A stretch of DNA of 64,000 nucleotides from Mikania micrantha (GCA_009363875.1 CM018683.1:36539753-36603752); one strand, 5' to 3'. Shown: positions 46,614 to 59,292, counted from the first letter of the stretch. Numbers and translations are program-made. The notes: generated by a model not told the origin, from the sequence alone.

Positions 46614-47940
46614 ACATAAACTTTAACATATGATGTTAAACGAAATAAGTAACAATTTTATTTGATAAAATTGAATATATATTAATGGCTAATATATAAA
46701 TTATCCAGTGACAATTTAAATAGAGAATGGAAATAAATCTTAGATAAATTTTGCATAAGATGAAGAGTCACATGCAAATTTTCTATGTCAAATCATGAAG
46801 TGTTCACTAAAGGTTAGAAAACACAAATAGACACATCAGAATGCTTAGAATGAAAGAGTTCATTACTAATCTCAATAAGATTCCTAATGACTAGGAATAG
46901 ATTGAGATACATATGACAACAATATAGTATAGCTAAGACTATGAAATTGTAGTCATGTTATAGTAGAAGCATTATGAGAAAGAACTGAAAGAAAGACATA
47001 ATAATAAACAAAATTCATAATTCAGACTGACAATTCAGTTCACTAAATCTATTTATAGAGCTGAATATGAGGATAAGGCTAATATATAGATATTAGATAT
47101 GCTAGATAGGGAATCTAATTTAACTTTAGTATTGGGTGCTCTACAATCGAAACATGAAACATTGAATGTTCATTTTGATTTAATGGTTAAAGGCAAAATG
47201 AATTATGTTTCTAAATTCGAAATTTTGTACATTTTAGTATCCTTAAATATAATGCTTGGTTAGTTTATAGTGATAAAAACTCAAGTGTTGAGAACCAAGA
47301 TTCATAGGCATTCATTAGAGAATGATGTTGGACGTAACTCGCTTCAAAACATTCTTCATGGATCGTTTTCATAAGATGTTTTGATATTAAAGTATATTCA
47401 ATATACGCAAATATCCTTACACCAAAGGATTATATTGAACTAACATTAATTAAAGGTCACTCTTTGATCTTACCTAACGTTGTCTTGAAAAATAGGCAGT
47501 AATAAGGGTAACGATTGGGAATGATTCTACGATTAAGTGGGAGTTATATGCTGCCAAAGGTATTCTATACTCTTATACAGATAAAAGAAGATATGATGGC
47601 GCCCTCATTGATTTAAACTGATATAAATGCGTGGCCACACTCAAACTAAAAGCAGTTTGTTGGATCATTATAAATTGAGAACGAGAATGAGAATACTTAA
47701 ACAATATATGAGATTGAAAAGAGATCCATGTCTCATGTTCAAGGAATATCTAAATAGAAAGGATATACAGATAAAGGTTATTTGAGACTATAATTATTAG
47801 TTAGAGTAAATAGTTACTTAAACTAAGGAGTTTTAGTCGACTTAAGAAGTCATACCTTACTTGGGGCAGCCTGATGCAGCTAGACGTCCAACACTGTCTA
47901 TGTTGAATCACTTAGTCGATGAATCGTCCAAGTAGGAGTC
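46614..47940 (+). other. Worn pol region of element J, right of the nested Athila
   Basis: AT-rich and without long frames. A purine-rich AAGTAGGAG at 47930-47938 directly before the 3' LTR is J's polypurine tract. A short frame at about 47100-47250 (DRESNLTLVLGALQSKHETL) is unrecognised. I see no intact RT or RNase H. Confidence 0.5.
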
Positions 47941-48432
47941 TGTTGGATATTGGATGTTCGATTAACGATAAGTTCAATGTTACTATGAAAGGTATGATCC
48001 AAAGAGTTACACTTTGGAAGGCAATGACTTTATGTTTAATTGTTAAACATAATATACGATCACAAATTATCGGCTTCATCGAATTGGCTTTTATTATCTA
48101 CGAAATAATAATTGGTGGGAATTAATTATAGAGATAATTAGCTCGTTAAACAAATAAAGTTTTGAACTTTATTATAAGGGATTGTTAATTAAATGTTAAT
48201 TAATGAATTGAGAATTAGTTAAACTTTAGACATTTAATTAAATGTTACTAACTAATTGTTAGTTAGTAATATTGGAAAGTAGTAATTAAATGTTTTAATT
48301 ACAAAAAGAGTTTAACTAAATTAAAAGAGTTTAATTAAAAATGTAAAATAAAAGGTGGGAATTCCAATTTTGAATTGGTGATTCCTAGATCCTAAAAATG
48401 TGGATCTAATTTGACTATTAAACCAAGATCAA
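47941..48432 (+). mobile_element. 3' LTR of copia element J, truncated
   Basis: It begins TGTTGGATATTGGATGT and follows the 5' LTR (29431 onward) closely through 'gactattaaacc.agatca'. It stops after about 490 of 1155 bases, where element H sequence starts. The missing part is either deleted or lies beyond the window on the far side of H and F. The reading frame at 47919-48125 is LTR sequence. Confidence 0.85.
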
Positions 48433-49024
48433 ATCGGTCGTGCAAGGTGCTATAGTGCTTCACTTTTGGTATGGGGTCGTTATCAAAGTTACCATTTTCA
48501 GCTAAGTCTTGAAAATTGACTCAAGGTGTCAAGCACGGTCATGCCAAAAGTCGCACGGTCGTGCGCGTGTCAAAATGGTCGGCACTACCTTCCTTTGGCC
48601 CGGCACTGCCTTGCCTTGCCCCGGCACTGGCTAGCTACACGGTAGTGCAAGGCTCATGCACGGTCGTGCATGTTTCAGCACTGTCATGCGTGGCCCGGCA
48701 CTACCTGGTTGCACCGTAATGCAAAGTTTATGTACGGTCATGCATGTGTCAGCACTGTCATGCATGGCCTTGACACTGCCTGTGTTGGGTCCGGAGTCAA
48801 GCTGCACTGCCAGTGCAAGATTTGGCACGGTTGTGCACCTCTGGGGATTTCCTTAGAAATTGTTGAAGTTCCATATAACGCTTGATTTTCTTTCGAGCAA
48901 GGTCGTTATGCTGCAAATTCACAAAAAACAATAATTAGGACTATTTGTGAATGAATTTTCTTGATGTTTACGTTAAACCCGGGGGACATTATGTCCAATA
49001 ATATGTATAATTTAACGTTTATCA
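48433..49024 (-). mobile_element. 3' LTR of Athila-type element H, partial, with GCACGGTCGTGC array
   Basis: On the minus strand it starts TGATAAACG just after a polypurine-like tract (49029-49054). At 48436-48840 at least ten copies of GCACGGTCGTGC or variants (GCACTGTCATGC, GCACCGTAATGC) occur every 25-45 bases. The array runs up to the junction with J at 48432. The far end lacks the expected CGTTTATCA or any CA terminus, so this LTR is probably truncated. Reading frames at 48516-48885 come from the repeats. Confidence 0.6.
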
Positions 49025-50530
49025 AATACCCTAACACTTGAACTTTTCTTGTCCTCAAGCAAACAACGAATCTTATTGGTTAAACCAATTTCTAATAATT
49101 AACTTGTAAGCATAGATGAATCAAATAATTAAGAACTTAGATTGTTTATCAAAGGCACATTGTTGGTAAGAAAATAAAAATCAAAATTATCAACAAGAAT
49201 TTATAAACAAGAGGATTCACTAACATGTTACACCTTCTATTTCTCACAATGTTCACACACACTCGGTTTATTTCGGATTCATACATGTAATGTGTATGTA
49301 TAGAACACTGAATTGCCAAGACGATGAATCAACAAATATGACACTTGTAAGAAAAATCAACTATAAATCAACTAGTCAAAACAAAGCATAAATTAATCAA
49401 AAGCGCTTCTATTGGGTCGTGTTTGGGTTAGAAGATGGTTGGGGACAAAGGGATTAAGACAAGGGAGATCCGTTAGCCAAGAATTCAATAACAAAAGATA
49501 CACTACAAAGCCTTTTTGGCTTAAACGAAATGTTTTTTTGACATAAACCAATAAGCAAACATTATTTTGCTTAATTATTTGTTTTTCAAGAACTAAAAAA
49601 AGTGCAACTTCTTGCCAACATTAAAACGGGTTTTCAATAAAAGAAATGGGTTGATGGAGAAGGTAGTGATGAGGGTTTGTTCAAATGCTTGATTAATTCC
49701 AACTATGTTCAAGCTTATGACTATTGAGATGCATGTTTTAAACAAGTATTAATTTGCATGAAACATCCTTCACACTCAATCCACACAATATGCAATGAAA
49801 CTACTAATGCTAAAGGTTTCTATTGCTCACCAAGAAAAAGGAAGGGAATGGGTAAAAATATAAGATATAACTTGTAGTTCCTCCTTTCGTCTAATCACAA
49901 ATGATGATAGAAAAAAATTTTATTTCACTTGTCAAGATTTCAAATTTAAGAAACCTTTTCAAAACAAACCTCATTTTAATTATCAAAAACATGTTTTCTT
50001 AACTTGTTGATTACAAATAATTTAATTGCCACAAAAATAATAGAAGGTTCTTTGGAAAAACGTTTATTACTTTTGGACAAAAAAAGCTATATCAAACAAT
50101 CAAAAGTATACCTCCCCACACTTAAATTGCACAATGTCCCTATTGTGCAACAAAAACATGAAAAAGTAAGAGTGATAACGCGTGAGTGTGAAAAAGAATA
50201 ACACTTCCCTACAAATCCTTGAAGAAACCGGCATGTAGAATCCGCACGAGTCTTGCAACTAGAATGGCATGGAACGTACCTGCACCTTGAAAACATCTAC
50301 AAAACAAAAGCCGAAAACAACAACCCACCAATAACCAGGTGACTAAAATAGAAGCATAGGATCCAACAATCGAAAGAAACAACCAACCAAAAATACAAAG
50401 TTTTACAACCCAACCGAAAGAAATGTCCAAAATACTAGAGTTCATACGAACTGCAAAATGTACAACTCCACCAACAAATATCAATAACTACCATAAACAA
50501 GCTAGACTGTGGGGGAGGGAGAACATTAGA
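49025..50530 (-). other. Spacer of element H between env-like ORF and 3' LTR, with two polypurine tracts
   Basis: No gene. On the minus strand an internal tract (50140-50111: 'gggacattgtg...aagtgtggggagg') and a terminal tract (49054-49029: 'ggacaag...ttcaagtgttaggg') match the paired tracts of the complete Athila element. Between them the sequence is AT-rich. The plus-strand frame at 50004-50201 has no recognised content. Confidence 0.6.
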
Positions 50531-51892
50531 CTAGTCCTCCTCGTCATCATGCGGACCAGAACCGCTTGCTTCCCCATCATGACCTCCCCGAGAGCGTTTC
50601 TGCGCACCAGCTGCAGAATATCCATAATCGAACCGTGGAGGCTCAAAGACGTCAATCTGATGAAATGTTGTTGTTGACTGATGAGAGGCAAGGAGCCACT
50701 CAAAACTCTGTCTCTGATCATCCTAAATCTGGAGCAGCAATTCATACTGTCTAGTCTATTCGGCCTGAAAGTTATCGATACGCTGATTGAATCTTTCTTT
50801 CTAAGTGCGTAGCTCCTCTTGCAACACCAGTAAACCCGCAAACTGATGCCACAAATCCAGATTTGACGGGGGGGTCCACACATTGAATGGGATCAAAATT
50901 AAAATACTCGCCATGAGAGGGTGCCCGTAATCAAACCCCCTAATTCCTGTACCAAACGGGACATCCTCCTTGTGGACCCTCTCCTCCTCCCGCTCCTCTT
51001 CCTCATCCTCATGCTCCTCTAGGACTGGATCCCAGATCCAATCGTCCCGGCCCCTCAAACGCATACCTATAGGCGTCTGCTCCACAATCTGCATGTATCG
51101 TAGTGTCCTCACACGTATCACCAACATGAGTAAAGATGACGATGTTCACTTCGGTCAAAAGTCTGAAAGATACGGCCAGCTGTGTGATATATGCGCCTCC
51201 ACAAATGTGGCTCAACGCCAGTTTGCCCGAACTGGGGGTAAGAAAGAAGGCTAGGCAATGGGCAATATTACAGTGAATGCCCCTAATCAAACAATAGAGA
51301 TAAAATAGATCTCTATGGGGCACATTGCCCAAGCTGTCACCTCGCTGTAAAATGGTACCTACAAGAATCCGATGAATGAACTGATGAAGTAGGTCACGAA
51401 GTTTTGTAGCCTTCGCTCATCGGAGATCATAGACCCCTTCAGCAACCTCGACCCAAAACCTGGCCTTCTCAATCTCGTCTTCAAAGTTGTGCAATCCATC
51501 AAACACCTTTGTAGCTAACTCCCCCCGGTATATAAACCAATCCTAGTCGCGAACTGCGTGACTGAAAGCCTTCTATATCGTCTCCCCAGACCAAAGGTCA
51601 ATCCGAAACGTTTTCGATAAACATTTCGGGAAGGAAGCTGAAAGAGTATGATGCAAAAAACTCCATGAGCAGTTTGCGGTATTGGGGACGGTTGATATAA
51701 AAGAAGGCGAGACCATGGCTCGGTGATCAGCTGCTGTAGACGTCTTCACTGATTAAGAATGACAACTAAGTCCCAACTAAGGCATTCCATCGGCTCAATC
51801 TAGTGCCGACGCCCCCACAGAGAATGTAGCAGTGGAATACAAGGGGCATCGCGCTCATTATTCGGGTCAAATTGCAGGAATGAGTGATCCAT
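50531..51892 (-). pseudogene. Athila env-like (post-pol) ORF of element H, decayed
   Basis: On the minus strand ATG at 51892 directly follows TTTTCTTGTACAG, which looks like a splice acceptor. Recognisable pieces: MDHSFLQFDPNNERDAPCIP, LPHRDLFYLYCLIRGIHCN or a close form (51330-51250), GGAYITQLAVSFRLLT (51205-51155), DDWIWDP with an acidic Glu-rich run (51045-50960), and a C-terminal Gly/Ser-rich tail ending in Asp/Glu at 50531. This arrangement resembles the retrotransposon ORF that follows pol in Asteraceae Athila-type elements. Many stops and frameshifts break it. I see no clear signal peptide or membrane helix, so 'env-like' refers to position and family only. Confidence 0.6.
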
Positions 51893-52802
51893 CTGTACAA
51901 GAAAATTCCCAAAAATGATTGTTACAAAAAAGAAAATCAGAAAAAACTCGGCTCATCAGGAAACACGCACGGTCATGCAAGAAATGGCACAGTCGTGCCA
52001 GCCTTAGGAAGATCCTAGCACTGGTAGTGCAGAGCCAGCACGGTCAAACCACACGGATATGTATGGTCATGCAAGCCTCAGGAGGACCCTAGCATAGGTA
52101 GTGTAGAGCCGGCACAGCCAAACAGCACGGTCGCGCGTGGCTCGCGCACGGTCGTGCGCGGCTTGAATTTGTTCATCACACACCCAGTGTAACCAAAAGC
52201 ACTACCATAGAGCACGGCCGTGCGGGGTTAGCACACGATCATGCGGCCTTGTTCTTGAGCTTGCACAGACCTTGTAATACCGACACCATCGATACACACG
52301 GTCATGCGGGGTTAGGGCACGGTCGTGCTTCGTGCAGATCCAAGAACAAAGTTAAACAAAATAAACATTTTCCATCAACAACCCAAAAATTAACTAATAT
52401 TATACAGATTCTAACATTCCTAAACCAAAATGAGGTATTTACAAGCCCTAATCTAGACAAAACTAAGATCTTTAGGAATTTCATGGAAAAGAAAGATCAA
52501 TTGAGAGGTTGGAGGAGATTCGTCCCTTTGATTTTTGATTTGGCAGAGGAAAACGAGAGAGAATAGTGGGGAGACGTTTTTGGAAGTGTGGAATTGATTT
52601 GTGAGCAAGTGAGGTTGTTATTGGAAATTTTGACAATACGCACGATCGTGCATACGAGCCTCACGGTCGTGCATCAGCAAACTCGCACGGCCGTGCGCCT
52701 AGTTGCACGGTAGTGCTAACCTGCAGAATTTTTTTTATTTGCTGAGAACCTCTCGGGAGGGCTAAGTTTAATGAGTCCTTAGCTCGACTCAATTCCCTGA
52801 AT
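51893..52802 (-). promoter_or_regulatory. Region between pol and env-like ORF of H, with a second GCACGGTCGTGC array
   Basis: Copies of GCACGGTCGTGC and variants lie at 52635-52720 and 51960-52330, the same motif as in the element's LTR. Between them, minus-strand 52600-52400 is pyrimidine-rich (including CCACTATTCTCTCTCG), resembling a transcript leader. The array ends about 70 bases before the splice-acceptor-like site of the env-like ORF. The conserved post-pol block (52740-52800, 'gactcattaa..ttagccctcccgagagg') matches the region after pol in the complete Athila element. Confidence 0.5.
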
Positions 52803-55800
52803 TTAGTAGTCCTTGGGGTGGAGTACGAAAACCTCCAACGCCGGCTTGACGGGTCTGGTCAAATACTTCTTTAACCGATGGCCATTTACCTTAAATATTC
52901 TCCCATCCTCATGCCCTATTTCCATAGTTCCATATGGGAAGACTACTCAAACTGTGTACGGGCCAGACCAACAAGACTTCAACATGCTTAGGAATAATTT
53001 AGGACTCGAATTGAAAAGCAGAACGCGATCACCCACTTGGAATTGCTTGTTGTCCTTCAAGTGGCTGTCGTGTAGCATCTGGGTACGTTCCTTGTACCTC
53101 TTGGAGCTATCATAAGCATCATTACTTAGCTCCTCAATCTCGTGGATCTGCAAGAATCGGTTTTCCCCCGCACTAGTTAAATCCATGTTGATGGATTTCA
53201 GCGCCTAATAGGCCTTTTGCTCAAGTTCAACGGGGAGGTGACACGTTCTCCCATATATCAATTTGAAAGGTGTGGTTCCTATGGGAGTTTTGTAGGCTGT
53301 TTGGAATGCCCACAACGCGTCATTCAACTTCACTGACCAATCCTTCCGATTTAGACCAACCGTCTTTTCCAAGATGCGCTTGATGCCCCGATTAGCAGCC
53401 TCTACCTGTACACTAGTCTGTGGATGGTATGGCGTTGAAAATCTATGGTTCACTCCATAGCGTGACAACGCCTTGTCGAGTTAGGCATTACAGAAATGTC
53501 TCCCACGGTCACTAATAAGTGCTTTGGGGGAACCAAAGCGAGAAAACAACTGTCTCAGAAACCTCACGACAACTCTAGCATCATTGGTGGGCAAGGCTTA
53601 GGCCTCTCCACCCACTTGGAAACGTAGTCGACTACAGCTAGAATGTATCTATTGCAGTGAGACATTCGAAATGGTCCCATGAAATTAAAACCCCAGACAT
53701 CAAAAATTTCATAGTCTTAGATTATATTCTGGGGCATCTCATCACGCAATGAGATGTTGCTGGCCCTTTGGCAAGCATCGCAAGATCGGACCATATCATG
53801 AACGTCTCTGAAGATGGTGGGCCAATAGAATCCGGCGTCAAAAACCTTCTTCGCTGTAAGAGTCGCTCCATGATGACCACCAATCGGTCCCTCATGAAAA
53901 TGTCTCAGAATCTTGTGCACCTCACGTCTATACACGCGCCTACGCACAATCTGATCAGCTTCGATCCTAAACAAGTAAGGATCCTACCACATGTAATACT
54001 TGACATCGGAAAAGAAATTCTTCTTCTATTGATGTGTCAAGCCCTTCAAAACAATCCCACACGCGAGATAATTCGCGAAATCAACAAACCATGGACACTC
54101 CTCATCCTGCGTCTGTATGTGCATAAGAAACTCGTGGGGAAAATTGTCGTATATGTGTGAACCCACAAGTTATGATGAAGCTGAGCACTCTAGACGGGAG
54201 AGGTCATCTGTTAAAGATGGTGGGCCAATAGAATCCGGCGTCAAAAACCTTCTTTGTTATTAGAGTCGCTCCATGATGACCACCAATCAGTCCCTCATGA
54301 CAATGTCTCAGAAACTTGTGCACCTCACGTCGATACACGCACCTACGCACAATCTGATCAGCTCCAATCCTAAACAAGTAAGGATCCTGCCACAGGTAAT
54401 ACTTGACATTGGAAAAGAACTTCTTCTTCTGTTTATGTGTCAAGCCCTTCAAAACAATCCCACACGTGAGATAATTTGCGAAATAAACAAACAATGCTCA
54501 ACCTCAAGTCCGTCACGTGAAATCTTATGCACCAAAACAATGCCTTCCTTCACCATGAAGTGGCATTTCTCCCAATTCAACACCAAGTTAGCTTATTCAC
54601 ACCTAGCTAACATCTTCCTCAGATTTTCCAAGCAATGATCGAAGGAACTCCAAAAAACACAAAAGTCATCCATAAACACCTCCATGGAGTCCTCAATCAT
54701 ATCATGGAAAATAGCCACCATACAATGCTGAAATGTGGCCGGAGCATTGCACAGTCCAAAGGGCATTCGCCTATACGCAAATGTGCCATAGGGACATGTG
54801 AATGTCGTCTTCTCCTGATCCTCAGGAGCAATCGGGATCTGAAAGTAACCATAAAAACCATCCAAGAAGCAGTAGAACATCTTGCCTGACAATCTCTCCA
54901 ACATCTGATCAATAAATGGCAAGGGGAAATGGTCTTTTCTGGTGGCATCGTTCAATTTGCGGTAGTCGATGCAAACTCTCCATCTGGTAACAGTACGAGT
55001 AGGGATCAACTCATTTCTCTCATTGGTAATCACTGTCATCCCATCCTTCTTAGGGAAAACCTACACCGGACTCACCCAAGGGGAATCAGAAATAGGATAA
55101 ATCAAACATGCATCAAGTAACTTGATAACCTCCTTCTTCACAACGTCTTGCATATTGGGATTTAGACGTCTCTAATGCTGAACTACAAGCTTAAAATCTC
55201 CTCTATCAAGATCTTATGGGTACAAAATATGGATTGATCTCCTTAATATCCATGATCTTCCATGCAATCGCCTTCTTATGCATCTTCAAAACCTCAAGCA
55301 ATTTAGCCTTCTCTCCACTCGACAACGCAACCGAGATAATAACGGGTAATCGAGACTCACTATCTGGACCGGGAAGCTCCTTAAGCTCAACAGATTGTGG
55401 GTCTTTAACAGAAGGTAATGCTATATGCTCAGCCTCACGATTCATGACTTCAAACACTTCATCCTGAGGGGAAGGATCGTGGCTTAGCAATGCCACCATT
55501 TTCTCATCAAATTGACCCTCAGAAACAGGGTCTACATCCTCCCCTCCTAACAACTAGGTGCCAAACACTTCCACAACACACCCATCCTGTGATGGATCAC
55601 TCATATATGAATCAACAATATCAATGAAATAGATTGAATCCTCCTGACTCTGTGGATGCCTCATTGACCTTTCGATATCAAAGGTCACCTCCTCATCATA
55701 AACTCTAACTGTCAGTTTGCCCGAGCAAATATCAATGAGGGATCTAGCAGTGGCTAGGAATGGATGACCAAGAATGAGAGGTACATTCTTATCTTCATCC

Positions 55801-57135
55801 ATATCAAGGATCACAAAGTCCACTGCAAACACAAATCGATCAATCTTTACCAACAAATTCTCAAGACCTCTCGGATATTTGACTGACCGATCGGCAAGCT
55901 GGATGCTCATTCGGGTTGGCTTAAGTTCCTCAACGCCAAGTTTCTCAAGCACAGCATAGGGCATCACATTAATGCTAGCACCTAAGTCATCCAATGCATT
56001 GCTGACTGACAAACTTCCAATCAAGCATGGGATAGTGAAACTCCTAGGATCATTCATCTTTTGGGGAAGTTTGTTTTGAAAGATGGCAGAACAATCCTCA
56101 CTCAATGTAACATGAGATAAATCCTCCAACTTCTTCTTGTTGGTGAGGATGTCCTTCAAAACTTGGCATTCTTGGGCATTTGAAAAAGTTCCTCAACAAA
56201 TGGCAGATTTATGTGCAACTGCTTGAATAATTCCAAAAATTTACCATAGTGTTCCTCCAATTTCTGTTTCTTCAATCTGCTGGGGTATGGAACAGGAGGA
56301 GTGTAACCCTTGACTGGTTCCTTTGCTTGTGATATACTTGCTGGGCCTGGCCTTGAATGCACCTCAGCAGGAATCACAGTCGCAGCATCCTCAATCACTG
56401 ATGGAAGAGAAGAAGAAGGGGAAACCGGTGGAGGAAGTGTAGTGGTGGATTTATAACTCCTCATGTGATGACCTTCACATGAGCATTAGGATTCGGCTCA
56501 GTGTTACTCGGGAGGCCTCCTTGTTGCCTTTCGGATAGCAACTTAGCAATTTGTCCTACCTGATTCTCGATGGCTTGCATTGATGCTTTTTTGGTTCCTC
56601 AACTCCGTCTCATGCTTATGGAAGCGGTCCTCCATATACTGATTTTGTTTTTGAGCCAAGTGGCTTTGGCTCTCAGAGTGTACTCCAAATTGGATAGCTT
56701 TTCGGGAGCAGGCTATGACCCACTTCTAGAACATTGATTTTGTAATTGGTTCTGTGGAAGACAAATATGTGAGGACGTGAGTCTGATTTTGGAATGGGGG
56801 ACGCAGATTGAATCCGGGTGGTTGCTGGTTTGTGGTACCAGACTTCCAACTGAAATTTGGGTGATTCCTCCACCCTGGATTATAAGTGTTACTATGGGGA
56901 TTATTTTGAGAATGAGTTTGGTTGCCCATGTAATCAACCTTCTCGTGAATGGATCTATCCCTAATCAAACACTCCCCAATATGGTGTCTCCCCCACATAC
57001 TCACAACAAGATTGGATTTTGTTCACAGACATCTGCTCGATTTTGTTGGAAAGGGCCTCCAACCATGTAGTCAAAGCAGTATCGAAATCAACCTGATGGA
57101 TACCCTGCTTGGGTGACTTGGCTCTCGGGGCCTGT
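52803..57135 (-). pseudogene. gag-pol: Athila gag-pol of element H, decayed
   Basis: Minus strand. The gag C-terminal part (57135-56160) keeps VDYMGNQTHSQNN and WRNHPNFSWKSG, with a damaged zinc knuckle (CEYVGETPYWGVF). Protease: ALDDLGASINVMPYAVL at about 56000. RT: 55170-54590 with FLDGFYGYFQIPI, MPFGLCNAPATFQ and FMDDFCVFW. RNase H is missing. Integrase zinc-finger segment occurs twice (see repeat entry). The core is badly worn at 53700-53480; HPQTSVQVEAANRGIKRILE and the C-terminal GDRVLLFNSSPKLF remain. It ends at TAA 52803-52805. Stops lie inside the RT linker (two near 55150 and 55060) and after several domains. Gag N-terminus is absent because element F interrupts at 57135/57136. Confidence 0.88.
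53814..54496 (-). repeat. Direct duplication of the integrase N-terminal segment in element H
   Basis: Copy 1 (54496-54217, minus) and copy 2 (54094-53814) are about 280 bases each and mostly identical. Each encodes FANYL.CGIVLKGLTH, RIGADQIVRR or a variant, and the HCHEG...GGHHGAT zinc-finger region. The 122 base gap holds the end of RNase H and the linker (SRLE...FPHEFLMHIQTQDEECPW). Copy 1 joins straight to the RT region with RNase H missing. Unequal recombination or template switching explains this. Confidence 0.85.
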
Positions 57136-59289
57136 TGTGACAATTGTAGTTGAGAATTACGTCATTAATGACATGAACACATTTGGTCGTTCTAAAAATC
57201 CAGGTTGATTTAATTAGTGTAGTTATTACAGATCGATAGTATGCGAGAAATGATGAACGTGGGTGAAAACCGTGTGCAAAACGGAGTCCTGGATTGCCCG
57301 GAATCGAAAAACGAAGAAAATTTTCTAAGTATTGAGCAATGGCACTCGTCGCGGTACGCTAAAGCGGTGTTGAGTGTCCTCCGCGGTACGCGATGCTTGA
57401 AAATATCTTAAATTCCTCCAGATTCTTCGCGGTACGCGAAGCCCTAATTGGCTTCTCCTCACGGTACGCGACTGGTGAGGCGTTGGAATAATCTGATCTT
57501 CTTTATCAGATTTCATGCAGATCGTATTTTGTTTACAACTCTCGACTCAGACTTCTTCCAGACAAAAACACACACACTTCTACCATCTAATCACCACTTT
57601 CAAGCCCTTTGAACTCAAGGATCGCACCAGGGATCATTTCTACAAGCCCTGATCGTTGTTCTGAGCTCAGAACTCCGCTTGATTAGGTAATGATTCGTTT
57701 CTAACTTTCTAGTTTGATTTTGATTGATTAGATCTTGATTTTGAACGTAATGACATAGTTAGGATTGTTGATTATTGCCTAGATAATGGCTAGGATTGAT
57801 TATAAACAAAGAACACGAAGTTGTAACGGTTAAATCCTTGTTTTGATCCGTTGTAATGCCCGGTTTGCATGAAATCATACCCATGATTATAATGGTTTAA
57901 AGCATTTGATTATGACAATGTAGGTGATTAGTTTGATTAATCTTTGAAATGCAAGGTTGAATCCAAGTGTTTCAAACTAATCACAACCATTAACATACTC
58001 ATTGGAATGATTATCTGATGTTTATGATAACAGTCAGATTATTATGTTAAACATGGTTATTACACCTATCCTAATGCGACATTGTGATATTTCATGATAA
58101 TTGGGTAATCAATAACAAGGATTGATCATTATTAAGCCATTAAACTATCTAGAAACGGTTACAACAATATAATCAACAACGTTAACTATTTGGTTAATCC
58201 TAGATTATTTTGATTAATCAAAAGTGTCATCAACCTTGTATTAAGAATCTAATTCAATGTAGGTTCCTACATTATCATACATTGTATGATACAACATCAA
58301 AATTAACCAATTAAATACTTAATATCGGTTTCATGACTTGCAAAGCAATATCTTTGACATTGAACGTTCAAAAAGATCTAATCAGTAAGTTAAAACCTAA
58401 ATAACTCATTAAACATAAATAAATGCAGAAGCACCCATTTATTCTCAGTTTGGGAAATATTCTGCTACCTCTATATTATTAGGTGAGTTTCGTACAACCC
58501 TTTTCTTTTTACTCTTTTATGAACATCGGGGTAGCGCTGTAAAACTTTTCAGAACTATATGATATGTATCACTGTTATCTGCGTGATTTCATGTGATTGT
58601 TGAGAACTTGTGGATTTCATGGGATTTTGCCTGTAGAACAGAACACTATCACAGAACTTATAAGTCCTCATTTCCGAACTGTATCTAGTGAACCCATGTG
58701 GGGCCGAACAGAAAACATTGATAGTACTATCGGCTGACAACCCATTTGCCGGGAGCTTGCAACTCCCCTTGGTGTAAATGTTTGTTATCTGTTTCCAGAA
58801 CTTCTTAATGTTGTGATAGACATTAAGACAATGAGGCACCAAGATATTTACCGACGGGTAGTATCTTTATAGAACAAGAACAGAACGTCCAAAAGGAACT
58901 AGATACTGGTCCCATGGTTATCTTGAACAGAACATTTTGATAACTTGTATAACATATCATATTGTGGAAATTGAACTGTATGATCTCACCAACTTTGTGC
59001 TGACGTTTCAAATTTAAACCTTTTTGCAGGGAAATAGTGATCGTCGGTGAGGACACACTTTTGGAAGACTTGTACTTGAATTATTTAGTTCTGTAATTAA
59101 ATAAACTTAGTTGTAAACTGTAATGTGGATATTAATGACGAACCTTTTAAATGTAATTCTTATAAGTTGTCTGTGTGCTTGTGATATCGGATTAAGTAAG
59201 TCACCCCTCATCTCCGAGACATCACCACTATGCTTCCGCGACCGTTTCGGTGACATCATTATTAGGTGACGAGAGGTGGGGGTGTGACA
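57136..59289 (+). mobile_element. 5' LTR of chromovirus element F
   Basis: Begins TGTGACAATTG and ends GGTGTGACA, 2154 bp, followed by three bases and the primer site. Homologous to solo LTR G. It contains a GCGGTACGC cluster at 57350-57470, a pyrimidine-rich leader at 57535-57650, and a 'gctacc...ctcaccaactttgtgctgacg' step at 58980. I do not see a clear TATA box. Confidence 0.85.
57350..57475 (+). promoter_or_regulatory. Cluster of four CGGTACGC near-palindromes in LTR F
   Basis: CGCGGTACGC or CACGGTACGC occurs four times, near 57351, 57382, 57430 and 57460, spaced 30-50 bases. The flanks extend the palindrome (TTCGCGGTACGCGAA in the third copy). Copy number and spacing match the GCGCTACGC cluster in Athila element A, and one core is shared with LTR G. 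Confidence 0.55.
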
Positions 59290-59292
59290 GGG

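Noticed and set aside
48436..48840. CRISPR-like look of spaced GCACGGTCGTGC repeats
   Set aside because: Repeats are short, variable and irregularly spaced, lie in a plant LTR, and have no cas genes nearby.
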